A DNA stretch of 24,190 nt from Halocafeteria seosinensis. Lineage: Eukaryota > Sar > Bigyra > Bicosoecida. Shown here piece by piece: positions 1-8,799 of the stretch; position 1 is the first letter of the stretch, and each line of letters starts with the position of its first letter. Under the pieces are notes generated by a model that saw only the letters and a list, made by a program, of their open reading frames with translations, searched no databases and had not been told where the DNA came from. Location of the stretch: positions 1 through 24,190 of the forward strand of contig LVLI01000280.1 of NCBI GenBank assembly GCA_001687465.1. Direction: 5' to 3'. A program made the translations under genes and the position numbers.

Positions 1-165
1 GGCGCAGGCATGGCTCCTCCCCCGATGCCTCCTGAGCTTAACCAGTGCTGTGTTCCCCCACGGCGCATGTCAGCAAGGCTGCAGGAACAGCGGGCCCGTC
101 GCTGCTTAACACGGGCGCTTNCCGCTCCTCGTTAAGAGGATGTGGTCAACTTCCCGGCCGGTGGG

Positions 166-843
166 CTATCTGTCACATTTGTGTGTGTGTATTTTCACAG
201 GAAGAGCTGCACGCGTCACAACCGCTTCACTCAACTCGGCACCATGGGGTAATTGGAGCGCTCTCTTGAGGAAATTCAGCAGCTTCCCCACGAAAAGGTC
301 CACGATGCCCTCCATGATATCCGGTCTCACGCAACGGAGCCAGTAATTGGGCTGCCGGGACAGACAGTTGGCGACAAGGCGCAAAACAGCCTGCGGAGGC
401 AGGTTGTGCTCTGCAGCATTCTCCAGCGCGGCCAACTTGCCATTCCTTTCCAGCAAAACGTTCGCGACGTACTCCATCTCGAAAATTGCAGGCCCCACCG
501 GCACTCCAAGTACCTTAATACCATGCCCAGGATGTTTGGCGTCAGCTACGGTGTCTTGTCCCAGAATGTCTATCCAACTATCACCAGACTCATCCTCAGG
601 GAGGATCAACTGGGTCTTCTCACTATTAACGAGCAGACCCACACTGGAGAGTTTGTCTCTCAAGACGACAAGCGCCTCCGCCACCTCTGCACTCTCTCCT
701 ACTAGCGTGATATCGTCCAAATAGGCAACGATATCGACCTCTGGGAAAGCATCAGCAGCGTCCGCCAGCAGGTCCTTCACCCCACCTGCAGCCCGCCCTT
801 CAGAAAATAATCGAAACACTTGAGCGTCTGCGGAGCAGCCACA
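166..843 (-). pseudogene. Reverse-transcriptase fragment of a non-LTR retrotransposon
   Basis: The minus-strand frame is open across this stretch and contains VAYLDDITLVG, the YxDD catalytic box of reverse transcriptases with its usual hydrophobic flanks. It is followed by the thumb-side pattern typical of LINE-like elements (LVNSEKTQLI, then VLGVPVG). The upstream palm and fingers blocks are missing and there is no credible start codon (the first in-frame start-like codon is GTG at 819). The frame also ends shortly after a (GT)n tract at 180-190 that supplies the last residues, so the 3' part of the element is lost. What is seen is the YLDD core and its C-terminal neighbourhood; that it came from a LINE-type element is family knowledge. 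It is a dead fragment, not a gene. Plus-strand frames over the same bases are antisense shadows. An ambiguous base (n) lies at 121. Confidence 0.8.
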
Positions 844-844
844 G

Positions 845-991
845 GTGAAGTCTATCTCGCTGCATCATGTTCATCGCGAGGAAAACACGGAGACTGACCG
901 TCTAGCTAATGAAGCAATTGATCGGAAAGACATAATGTTTTGTAATGATTTTACAGGGGAATACTTCGTGGGGGATCCGGACTCCCTATAA
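845..991 (+). pseudogene. RNase H C-terminal fragment of a retroelement
   Basis: The frame from 845 to the TAA at 989-991 reads LHHVHREENTETDRLANEAI, the last strand-helix block of the RNase H fold found in many retroelements (H-V-x-R-E-x-N-x-x-x-D-x-L-A-N-x-A). The aspartate in this motif is normally the last catalytic acid. Only the terminal 48 codons are present and there is no start codon, so the rest of the domain has been lost at the junction with the minus-strand RT fragment. The strand switch at about 843 marks a rearrangement breakpoint. It could belong to the same element as the plus-strand fragments at 1063-1826. Confidence 0.65.
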
Positions 992-1062
992 ACTCGTTAG
1001 GAGAGTATTTCCCTATAACTACATGAATATACAATATATATAACGGAAGCCCCACAGGAAAA

Positions 1063-1248
1063 GCTAGGCTTCAGGCAGCCAGACAAACAGGGGCGCAAGA
1101 TTGGCTGACCGCACTTCCTACTAAAGCCTGTCAAGAGTATTCCGACTTAGAGTGGCGACTCTTGGCTCGCTTACGGCTGGGGTTATCAGTCAGCAAGCAT
1201 GAGCTTCCGAGTCAGTGTCGACCTGGGCCAACATGCACTTGCCTGTAG
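1063..1248 (+). pseudogene. Post-RT segment of a LINE-like element
   Basis: In frame from 1063 the sequence reads ARLQAARQTGAQDWLTALP and continues through WRLLARLRLGL and ELPSQC to a TAG at 1246-1248. This is the linker typical of RLE-bearing or RNase H-bearing LINE ORFs: a G-A-x-x-W-L-x-A-x-P block, then R-x-R-L-G-L and the first Cys of a zinc-knuckle. The right part overlaps the left arm of the large inverted repeat. A one-base difference between the arms shifts the frame just after the Cys. The RLE block of the same element probably follows at 1437-1826. No start codon is present and it is non-functional. Confidence 0.6.
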
Positions 1249-1455
1249 CCATCGAGAAATGAGGAATCAACGTGACAATAGGCACAACAAATTACGGTCA
1301 TACCTCAGTGAAGGTAACTCCCGATCAAGGTATCTCGGAATTTGTTGTGCCTATTGTCACGTTGATTCCTCATTTCTCGATGGCTACAGGCAAGTGCATG
1401 TTGGCCCAAGGTCGACACTGACTCGGAAGCTCATGCTTGCTGGCTGATAACCCCA
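1178..1455. repeat. Foldback: 116-bp inverted duplication with 45-bp loop
   Basis: Bases 1178-1293 and 1339-1455 are reverse complements of each other with only two differences that I can see: one substitution near the outer end (t versus c) and one extra base in the right arm inside the run after gtcgacc. The loop is 1294-1338 and contains a further short pairing (atacct at 1300-1305 with aggtat at 1328-1333). The left arm is retroelement coding sequence in its normal orientation (RLGL...ELPSQC). The right arm is the same sequence inverted, so this is an internal inverted duplication rather than a classical transposon with its own terminal repeats. I see no target-site duplication at the ends. 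Confidence 0.92.
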
Positions 1456-1826
1456 TGGATGTTTCCGTGACTTCCTTCTTATCCGCCAAAGCCAAAGGTA
1501 AACAAGGAAACACTCCCTCGGCAGCCACTACCATCCGAGAAAGTGAAAAGATCAGTAAGTACAGAACCTCCTGCATTCAACAAAACAAGGAGTTCCGGCC
1601 TCTGGTCTTTCAGAATCTTGGTTGTATAGGCAATAGGGGATTGAATTTTCTTTAAGAACTCAAATCCCGACCTCCTTGCTTGCGAGTAAGTAATTCAGCA
1701 CAGTTTGTTGAAGCCATTCGTAAGAAACTGGGGTGCCTTCTCATGCATTCCAATGCCCACATGGTGTTGAGGTGGCTACACTTAGTACTCCCACCTACTA
1801 GAGGTGGAGTGCGAGGACTTGATTAA
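1437..1826 (+). pseudogene. Restriction-like endonuclease (RLE) remnant, plus-strand copy
   Basis: This frame starts inside the right arm of the foldback and carries NPMDVSVTSF, then RESEKISKYR, then FRPLVFQNLG. That is the order of the PD-(D/E)xK-like endonuclease of non-LTR elements: P-x-D-V-x-V-x, A/R-x-x-E-x-x-K-x-x-K-Y, then F-x-P-L-V-F-x-x-L-G. A single TAA at 1653-1655 interrupts it. The same frame then continues with FVEAIRKKLG and ends at the TAA at 1824-1826, so one point mutation accounts for the break. The N-terminal R-H-D motif is missing, displaced by the foldback. Non-functional remnant. Confidence 0.7.
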
Positions 1827-1858
1827 GCTCCCTTTACAAGTGTAGCATAGATAGATAA

Positions 1859-2149
1859 TTATTATTTAATACACAACTACGTGGAAGAGGGGGAGGGGGA
1901 TATTGGGGTGCTCCCTCAAAGTCTTTACGGCATTCCGGAACAGTTCGATGCCGACGCGACGGCAAGGGACGTAGGGAGTTCCACTGTGGATCGGCGGTAT
2001 ATGAGGATCCCGGGGATGAAATGGAGGCGGCGCATAGGGATGACAGTACGCAGAGCGAACGTGAAAGCAGGTGCAGTTCGGAGACGGTGGTCACCGGATT
2101 GGTTTTCGGTCCTGTGGAGTTTGGTAGTGATAGCGACTCCTCATTGTAG
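1859..2149 (+). other. Open frame without start, possible retroelement ORF end
   Basis: Between in-frame stops at 1856-1858 and 2147-2149 there is an open frame of about 96 codons with no early ATG. It begins over a purine-rich tract (1883-1900, mostly G and A) and ends in an acidic, Ser-rich tail (VEFGSDSDSSL). A competing frame over the same bases has an Arg- and Cys-rich composition that looks less like protein. The purine tract followed by T/G-rich DNA could be the polypurine tract and LTR edge of an LTR retrotransposon, but no second LTR copy was found. I cannot name the product. The remainder up to about 2550 shows nothing I can support. Confidence 0.25.
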
Positions 2150-2549
2150 CTGGTGTTGTAGCTGTTGTTCCTTCTGTGTGTATTGTATACGTCCTTTGTT
2201 TCTTTTGTTGCCCTATTTGGCTCCGACTTGGATTTAATATCAACTCACGAAGTCATTGTCCCTATTACTTCCAGCCATTGTCGCACGGTCTTGGTCATCA
2301 CCTGCAAGAGTGTAACCACACAAGCGCCAGACGACGGCGAACAACTTGGCACAATATGTTGAGGGTCCGCGGATTGCAGCACTGGAGTATCCCTATGGAA
2401 AAGGAACCTCGGGTTGCCGAAAAATCAAGAGATATTCGTCTTGAGTTCTCAGCCGGTGCCACGCTGGTTGATTTGGACGTTTGCCATCCGTTGTCCTATA
2501 CACAGCTCCACAAACATGACCTCCAAGGAACTACTAGGGCAAAGGAACG

Positions 2550-2926
2550 GCACAAGCTCAACATTACGAGCCGAGCATAAGAAGTGATCTACCATGTGCA
2601 CCTTCTCTCGCATCAGACAAACCGAAATCTTGGCAGTCACCAATTTCCAAAGTTCTTCCGTTCAACTACAGTCTCAGTTTTGACAACCGCTTCAACAAAT
2701 CGTCCGCACGAACTCCAATGCTTCCAGTAGCCTCCACGGCAAAGGTGATGATCTCGCGAACACACTCCTTCATATGGGCATACCGGTAGTTCCTCAGTTC
2801 GGCATTCTCTGCTTACTTGGTTGCCCACAATTTGGAGCTTGCTCGATCATCAGTCAAGGGGCTTGGGACCGTCACATCGATAAACCAATCATTGGTATTG
2901 CTCCCTACCCGAAGAAGTGTCTGCTA
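2550..2926 (-). pseudogene. RLE remnant, minus-strand copy B
   Basis: Reading minus from 2926, the sequence gives FIDVTVPSPLTDD, then after an in-frame TAA (2813-2815) AENAELRNYRYAHM and FAVEATGSIG, and after a frameshift LVTAKISVCLMREKVHMVDH. The order and spacing match copy A just upstream on the same strand (DVTVPNPL, AEAEKMKRTKYG, FAIEATGGFG, LMTAKLSATLICHNVKMLDR). It is therefore a second RLE-type endonuclease C-terminus, but with many substitutions, so it comes from a different element family or an old copy. At least one stop and one frameshift show it is dead. The upstream RHD motif is absent. Confidence 0.65.
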
Positions 2927-2935
2927 CAGGCTACG

Positions 2936-3450
2936 CTACGCCGTGTGAGGGGTGAACCCTACCCGGACCCGGAACCGGTCCAACATCTTCACGTTGTGGC
3001 ATATCAACGTGGCTGATAGTTTGGCCGTCATCAGCTTGCGGAAGTTCCGCATCCTCCTTGTTTCCCAGCGGGAGCCCGGTGCTTTCCTAGCAATTCTCTT
3101 GAGGAACTTGATTGCGTCTTCCCCGAAGCCGCCCGTCGCCTCTATCGCGAACGGGATAATTTCCGTGTGTTGGCCCTCAGGTGCCCGTATTTTGTCCGCT
3201 TCATCTTCTCCGCTTCTGCCGCGATGATGAGGGGTCTTCCCTCTGTCCCGGCTAGTCTGTCTCCCGTGAGCGGGTTTGGCACTGTCACATCGACGAACAA
3301 TGTGCTCGTTGGGCCCGTTGCTAGTAGGTCCATTACTGGCCGCGTCTCTCCTTCGTTTCGCGGGTCTTCGAGCACCTCTCTCTCCACTTGCATTTGACTC
3401 ATAGGAATGTAGTTCTTCAGTTCCACTGCTATCCCGTCATGACGGCGGAT
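2936..3450 (-). pseudogene. RLE remnant, minus-strand copy A
   Basis: From about 3447 the minus strand encodes RRHDGIAVEL, the R-H-D/N motif that opens the restriction-like endonuclease of non-LTR retrotransposons. It is followed by FVDVTVPNPL (the P-D/D-V-T-V core) and AAEAEKMKRTKYG (the E-x-x-K-x-x-K-Y helix). Near 3180 the frame shifts by one, and the next frame continues with IPFAIEATGGFG, LKRIARKAP and NFRKLMTAKLSATL to a TAG at 2936-2938. All expected blocks are present in order, so this is the best-preserved RLE copy here, inactivated by the frameshift. A further frameshift separates it from the upstream minus-strand segment (3429-3788), whose frame overlaps it by about 20 bases. Confidence 0.75.
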
Positions 3451-3788
3451 CCTTTGCGTGGCGTTCCCTTCTTTGCCACACCCCAGTGCGTGTACCTGAC
3501 CTTAAGAGCTGTAGTTTTTGAGGTAAACCAAGCAAGAGTCTTAGCGCTTTTGCGTACTCGGTTGGGTAGAAGTAAAATTCGCGGAGCTGCGTAGACCCTA
3601 GCAACAGCCTCCTTAGCTGACATGCACTTCAGAATCGATTTAAGGGAAACAGACGCGTCTTTCGCCAGCTTCGATTGAAGAATTATCTGCCACTTGGCTG
3701 TGCGATGACGCTGCAATTTTGGAGTGTCCTTGTGGGAGGCAAAACAGGCGTCCAAAAGCCCAATCAAATGAACCAATTCCTCTTGCAC
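3429..3788 (-). pseudogene. LINE-like post-RT segment upstream of RLE copy A
   Basis: This minus-strand frame lies directly upstream of, and in the same orientation as, RLE copy A. It reads LVHLIGLLDACFASHK, then a helical stretch containing KLQRHRTAKWQIILQSKL, and ends near RYTHWGVAKK, where LINE ORFs normally have a Cys-x-x-Cys-Gly knuckle immediately before the RHD motif. The end of the frame overlaps the start of copy A in another register, so a frameshift separates them. The assignment rests on position and the residual pattern; the RT domain itself is not found further upstream. The first in-frame start is not a credible initiation site. Confidence 0.5.
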
Positions 3789-3789
3789 T

Positions 3790-4890
3790 GGCCGGAACCA
3801 AGCCGGCGCCTAGCGACCGACGGCAGCTTCCGGCATGGTCCTTCCTACTTTCTCGTTACAAGCGTTGCCATCACTCTTTGTTCTAATTTCTACTGACATT
3901 AAGGGGCAAATAGCGAGCCCACCGTGCCCATTTCGGAGAAACGAGGCCCAAGACGTTCTGAAAGGATACGTGTGAATAACCTCATTCTCACAAAGAGTCG
4001 GAGTGTTGGTGAGCACAGGGGGGGGGAGACCCTCGACGGCGTGAAGATGCCCCAACTACATTTCCACTTAGTCGGTAGGCCATAAACAATACACACTACT
4101 ACTACAGTAGTTAAGATGATGGCGCGGCTATTGAGTTTTTCTACGAGGCAAAACAGACATCTAAGAGCGGAACAAGGCGACCAATTTGCCGCAATCCAGG
4201 TGAAGATACCCCCAAATTCTGCAGCGCGGAAGTCTACTCCTGGAGCAGGCATTGACATAAGACATGGCGGACTGCTGCTTCCCGGTAACTTATGTTTCCA
4301 TTAGTCACCATGCTGCATTCGTGCATGCTGACGTCGTGCCCTGTTCCCTCGAGAAGCCTGCTTCATTGGCTTACGTCGCTGCTCGTTGTAGTTTGTTGTG
4401 TAGTTCCCTAGCTGCTGTTGCGCACTTTGTTTTCGCCTGTCTTGTTACCCGTAAGCCTATTATATACGCATGCTTGCTTGGCTTAACGTACTGCGCACCT
4501 CTTCCGGTCCTGGGAGGCACCTGGGTGGTAGCTTAGTACGCGTCGACGACGAAGATGTGACTGATGGCCCACCGGCAGCTGGATGGTAGCCGCTATGTGT
4601 GTGTGGTAGCAGCTGGCGCCCGTGTCTGGCAGCTACAGGCCCGCTGTTCCACTAGGAGAGAGACAACATAAACGAGTGACTTCAAAGCAGTACGCGTACT
4701 CTCAAGGAAGTACGGAAAGCGATGCCTTGTGTGGCCAAGTACAAGCAGGTTCGTGAAGTAGGATCTGCGTTTCATGGCGAATCGCTTCAGCGACATCTGA
4801 TGCCAGCTACGTTCCTTACCCAGAGAAAAAGGGTTTTGGCCGTGTCAGCCTCGCTGCTTCCCCCTTTTGTCTATGTTGACTGCTTCTTCG
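3790..4890. other. Gene-poor spacer, possibly LTR-like
   Basis: I find no supported gene here. Short open frames exist on both strands, but none shows a recognisable motif. The plus strand from about 4290 to 4620 is T/G-rich, with a TATA-like stretch (tattatatacgc near 4458) and three tggtagc boxes (about 4527, 4584 and 4604). These resemble the U3/R region and primer-binding site of an LTR element, but no partner LTR, TG...CA ends or target duplication could be identified. Confidence 0.3.
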
Positions 4891-6080
4891 TGCATCCACT
4901 GTCGACACTTCTATGACTTGGATTGAGAGCAGGAAATTTCCGCATAAGTCTTTCAAGATGATGCTGAGCCACAAGCTTCCAAGGTTCCTTGCCCATTGAG
5001 GGGTAGCGAGCATTACAGCAAGAAGTCCCCTTGAAGCAGGGGGCACTTCCAAGCACGCATCCCGGTATTACTCCATGAGGCTATGGAATTCTGCAGAGAG
5101 TACCTGGAAATATTACCAGAAGCATCAAGAAGAAAGGAGCGATCTATTACGGCAATTCGGCCTCGGGGTGCCACTGGAGACTATGGGACAGTCCGAAACA
5201 CACACACACACACATATGTGACAGAAAGCTACTACTGATGAATTCGGTACATCCTCCTAAGTCTCGACGTGTTTCGAACTGCACGGGTAAATCATGGAAA
5301 GTCTTGGATAGCCTCTCTTCTTCCATCTTATCCTTCGCATACTGGTATTCTTCCCGTGGATCATACATCAATGTCTTTTTCCTTGGAAGCGGACGGCAAT
5401 GGATTGATCACACGAGCGGGCCGCATAGCGGGAGCAGGGGGGAACTATGATTTAACTCTGTACATCTCCGTCCACGACCGATGCACACATAGGGAAAGCT
5501 CATCCCTTCATATGGCACATCATCCTAAGGTGTATATCAAGTGCTCTTGCTTGTTATGGGCTATCTTGAACCTCGAAGACAAAGAGCCAGCGGTGGGTCC
5601 ACTGTTCGCAGGGCTCACTCCGGCCGAACGCGGGGCTCCGTTGATCCCACTCTTCCTGCGGCAGGGCAATACGAATGACGACCTGAATTGTCCTTGATGA
5701 AAAGCGTAACGTATGCATCTCTCTCTCTCTTTATCGTTCTATATCCTGGAGAAGCTGTGGTTGGGGTTCATAACACCACACCGTTTATCCAAAACTACGC
5801 GGCCTACTGCATCTTCCCCGGGGGCACGCACAGGTGTATGACGTCAGGTCCAGAGGTGCAGTGCTGGCTAACGAGCAAGCCATATAATACCAGCAGTGGG
5901 TGGTTCATATTGCCCTCATCCCTTCGCACATAGATAGAGCGAAGTGGGTGGTCCAGTGGAATTTAACAGAGTGGACTAACTTGCAAACAAGCCCACCGCG
6001 GGAGGACGGGCCGGGACGACTATTTGTTTTCTTGGATCTGGCTCTCATTGGTACCAACAACAAGTGTTCGACTGTTCGTT
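4891..6080. other. Spacer without a supported gene
   Basis: Several open frames of 60-140 codons occur on both strands, but none carries a motif I recognise. A plus-strand stretch near 5081-5130 reads EAMEFCREYLEILPEASRR, and a plus-strand stretch at 5896-5960 reads WVVHIALIPSHIDRAKWVV; both have protein-like composition and could be transposase remains. The frame at 5900-6082 is the same register as the zinc-finger gene that begins at 6197, separated by a TGA at 6080-6082. I treat the region as degraded repeat DNA. Confidence 0.3.
5198..5224. repeat. (AC)n microsatellite with conserved GTGACAG flank
   Basis: An (AC) run from 5198 to 5214 is followed by tatgtgacag. The inverted counterpart lies at 170-190 (ctgtcacattt followed by (GT)n), so the flank as well as the dinucleotide tract is shared, in opposite orientation. 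Confidence 0.75.
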
Positions 6081-6196
6081 GACCTTATACAACTAGGACG
6101 GAAGTAGCAAAAAGACTTCTCCAGGAAACAAAAGAAGAAAGAAGAAAGAAAATCGCACGACGGAACGCTACAGGAGGTCAGCCTCAGTGCTGCGGC

Positions 6197-7039
6197 ATGT
6201 TGGACGGAGACGAGACATTAGCCCCGGAGACTCACGGCGCAAGGAATGTGATTCAGTTCCATGCTGCTCCTACTACAATGAACGAAGATAGAAGGAAATC
6301 GACGGGGGATTTCCGCGGATCAGTGAGGTTTGCGCTGCTTAAGTTGCAGATGGGAGGGAAGCAGCCGATGCAGAAGCTATCCCCTTTGCGTGGCGAGTTC
6401 AATAGTTCAACCAAGAAGATATGCAAGGTTATTAGGCGGCCTGTCAATGATTTTCGTCTCTTTGATAAGAAAATTGGTCCTTCGAATTTCCATGGAAACT
6501 CAGCAGCTGCTCAACATACTTCACCACTAGCTCGCCATCGAGAATTTGTTGCACATCCTGGATATGCTCAAGTTTCCGGAACTCGTTATGTGACTGATGA
6601 GCATCGATCCGCATCAGAAACTTCGTTCCAATCTCAGATTGTGTACGAACGGCCTAACAAGCGTCGACGAGAAACTGTAGAATCCACAGATGTCGGATCT
6701 CCAAGGTCTTCAGCGGGTAGCAAAGTCTCTACCAAAGCCGGAGGATCTCAGAAATCAAGTGGCCGACGCAAAGCGCAGAAGAAGAAACCTGTCGGCGATC
6801 AAGCATCATTGCATTGTTCCTTTTGCACTAAAAGCTATGACACACTTTCTGCTCTTAGTTTGCATCTTCGTTTAAAACACCACGAGCTTGTCCGAATCAT
6901 GGTAGATGTATCGCCCAGTCAGCAGCTCCAAGCTATTCATGGTCGATCGGTTGCAGCCTACGTAAACCACTGCATGAAACCCGGCTACTACTATCCTAAA
7001 TATTCTCCCGAAGAAGCAAGGCGTAAACTTCGTAAGTGA
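6197..7039 (+). CDS. C2H2 zinc-finger protein
   Basis: A 280-residue protein with a single classical C2H2 finger near residues 207-228: Cys-x2-Cys (CSFC), 12 residues including Tyr and Leu at the expected hydrophobic positions, then His-x4-His (HLRLKH). Such fingers bind DNA, RNA or protein; one alone gives limited specificity. N-terminal to it is a low-complexity basic tract rich in Ser, Lys and Arg (KSSGRRKAQKKKPVG), a plausible nuclear-localisation signal. The C-terminal tail (YVNHCMKPGYYYPKYSPEEA) is partly duplicated downstream. The chosen ATG lies after a purine-rich leader (about 6122-6152). The frame is open upstream to a TGA at 6080-6082, with 38 protein-like codons but no ATG, so a longer 5' exon is possible. 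Codon use looks normal and no frameshift is seen. Likely a nuclear regulatory protein, but targets cannot be inferred. Confidence 0.75.
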   Translation: MLDGDETLAPETHGARNVIQFHAAPTTMNEDRRKSTGDFRGSVRFALLKLQMGGKQPMQKLSPLRGEFNSSTKKICKVIRRPVNDFRLFDKKIGPSNFHGNSAAAQHTSPLARHREFVAHPGYAQVSGTRYVTDEHRSASETSFQSQIVYERPNKRRRETVESTDVGSPRSSAGSKVSTKAGGSQKSSGRRKAQKKKPVGDQASLHCSFCTKSYDTLSALSLHLRLKHHELVRIMVDVSPSQQLQAIHGRSVAAYVNHCMKPGYYYPKYSPEEARRKLRK

Positions 7040-7317
7040 GGGTTTACTTTTTTGACTTGAGAATCAGTTGCGTACACAACCGTGTCTAATACTGCAGAAG
7101 CTGCATCTTTGTAATCTACCGGTGTGCTCCTTTGAAACGCATGGTTTGTCGACTGCAGCCTACATAAACAAGTGTATGAAATCCGGCTACCATTATCTGG
7201 AATAGTCGCCCAAAGAAGCGCGGCTTGGCTGTTGGCTTTAGGATTAGACGAGTACGCCACCTTGTGTAAATACTGCAGAAACTTCGTTTTGTAGTCTACT
7301 GGTGTGCTTCTTTGAAG
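6953..7317 (+). repeat. Tandem duplication of the zinc-finger gene 3' end
   Basis: The segment 6953-7137 (gcagcctac ... ggtgtgctcctttgaa), covering the last coding bases, stop and start of the 3' UTR, recurs at 7155-7317 with substitutions and small deletions. Shared landmarks include gcagcctac, tactgcagaa, gtctac and tttgaa. In copy two the coding part reads INKCMKSGYHYLE followed by a stop, so it is a degraded non-coding duplicate. The offset is about 200 bases at the left and 180 at the right, because of deletions. Confidence 0.8.
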
Positions 7318-7319
7318 GC

Positions 7320-7738
7320 TAGGGATGCTAATTGGCATACAAAAGGTCGGGAAGAGTTAACTCCATCATTGGGAATGAAGTGCTGGGCATACTGTAGGAA
7401 TGGAATTGCAAGCCACAACGGCACCTGCTTTTCCTTTTGCTGTGTAATCAGTAATACGTGACGAAATATTTGTGCAGACCCTACATGCATTGAGGACCAA
7501 CGGTGGTGAACATGTTTCCGTTGGCATGCAGAATCTGCCCGTGTTGGTTAGTGCGCAGTCTGCGCAGCACAGAGCAATGAACACATGCTGTTGTACTGTA
7601 CTGGTTGTAATATAGGTTTTGTAGTTTAATTCCTGTATGTTTTATCACCGTCGTACTATGTGTCCAAACAAGTTGGACAAGATATGTAGGGCTATCATAT
7701 GGTGAAGCACGAATCAGTGAACAAAGAGCAATCCAGTT
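7320..7738. other. Spacer between zinc-finger gene and receptor-like pseudogene
   Basis: No coding signal is supported. Open frames on the minus strand are short and overlap the duplicated 3' tail. The stretch likely contains the 3' UTR of the zinc-finger gene. Confidence 0.4.
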
Positions 7739-8275
7739 CTACCGAGCAACTTTTTCGGAACAAGGTCCTTTCCAGGGTGCTCCAAATGCTTCAACTACAC
7801 CTCGTTGTATGATATTTTGTTGGAGTCGACAAGCACTAATTATCTTGCTATAGAGAGCTTTTTGGTTCTCATTGTGGATCTTCGGGCCAGAACTTTGCAG
7901 GCAATCAACAATAACTAGAACAGCATGTTGCACTGCTTTGACGTTATCCTGGTAAACGACTTCAGGGTTCAAACGAGCTTCAGTTCCAAAAGATCTACTA
8001 AGACTATTGTTTGTCACTACCCCGAGACCATTCGATAGCGGTCCAGGAGTTAAGACAAGATTCTTCATATCTTCCCGGATCCAGAGGCGGTAGCTCCAAG
8101 GACGCTTAATAACACTATCGCTGACAGAGTAAAACTGAAAGGATCGTATTTCGACTTTTTACACGGTACACATACGCCTTTGTCTCGCGAATAGCTGGAC
8201 TCACATTGTCTACATACTGGTCCTGTGTACGCGGTGGCGCTTCTGATGGAAAGAACCCGAAGTAGTCCCACGATA
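7739..8275 (-). pseudogene. Receptor-like pseudogene, segment B (EGF-like end and first TM)
   Basis: Minus-strand coding homologous to the 9142-15204 gene. It has YTGPVCRQCESSYSRDKG and CVPC, matching YTGPVCNQC...CAPC just before the membrane domain, followed by a hydrophobic helix (FTLSAIVLLSVLGATA). After a frameshift at the ATGA overlap (8065-8068) comes VKAVQHAVLVIVDCLQ, matching VALQHTVKILLDYLQ. Homology fades after about 7905 and the frame stops at 7739, so the remaining membrane helices are lost. It lies in the same orientation as segment C, but the intervening part of the gene (segment A) is on the opposite strand. Confidence 0.72.
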
Positions 8276-8297
8276 CTACCACTTAGGTAAAGGAGTA

Positions 8298-8790
8298 GTG
8301 ACAGATCTAACTGTTCAGATACCTGCATTTGCTGAAGGAGACATTAACGTTGATGTTACTATGAATGGACTGTCCGTAAGAGGCTCCCACGTGTTGGTTG
8401 CCATCGAAACTGTTAGCTGTCGACCATCCCGGTGTGCAACACAGGCTACAGCAGAAACCACAACGGGACCTGTAACCCATGCATTGCAGGCACTTTTTTT
8501 GGCTATGCCAATAACGATGATGCCTGTACGGCATGTCCCAGTAACAATTTTTCCGAGGTGCTGAGTACTGGATGTTATGCATGCCCGCTGGAAGGCGTAC
8601 TGTGCAGTCACGGCCGCCCTAAGTTAGCGAAAGCGAGCTTAGCCGAAATATGCTCTTCGGATAGCGAAGACATAAGAGTACTTTTGTCCCAACGTCCTGA
8701 GCTTTTGCAAGCAACGATCTTCCACAAATGTGAGCCTCCCGATTCATGTGTCGTTGAGCCTGAATCTTTTGCTACCATGTACAGAGATCT
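8298..8790 (+). pseudogene. Receptor-like pseudogene, segment A (inverted Cys-rich part)
   Basis: This plus-strand segment encodes the ephrin-receptor-like Cys-rich region of the same family. It first reads GLSVRGSHVLVAIETVSC (end of the beta-sandwich region), then after a frameshift near 8425 CNTGYSRNHNGTCNPC, ACTACPSNNFSEV and CYACPLEGVLC, and finally IFHKCEPPDSC. In the intact gene the matching sequence is HIRGSPKWIHSSPIVC, CKAGHRRNTMDDCVPC, SCTPCFQRYFSEQ, CSPCPRGGVTC and TFHTCKPPGAC, in the same order. In gene order this segment belongs between C and B, yet it runs on the opposite strand. That is the signature of an inversion inside the gene. Confidence 0.75.
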
Positions 8791-8799
8791 GCAGTTGGC

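Noticed and set aside
253-724. Plus-strand frames of 125-150 codons
   Set aside because: Complementary to the RT fragment whose YLDD box is on the minus strand.
4290-4620. Solo LTR with primer-binding site
   Set aside because: Composition and tggtagc boxes are suggestive, but there are no TG...CA ends, target duplication or second copy.
5688-5933. Plus-strand ORF of 81 codons with a hydrophobic start
   Set aside because: Non-ATG initiation, CT-rich repeat at the start and no recognised family.
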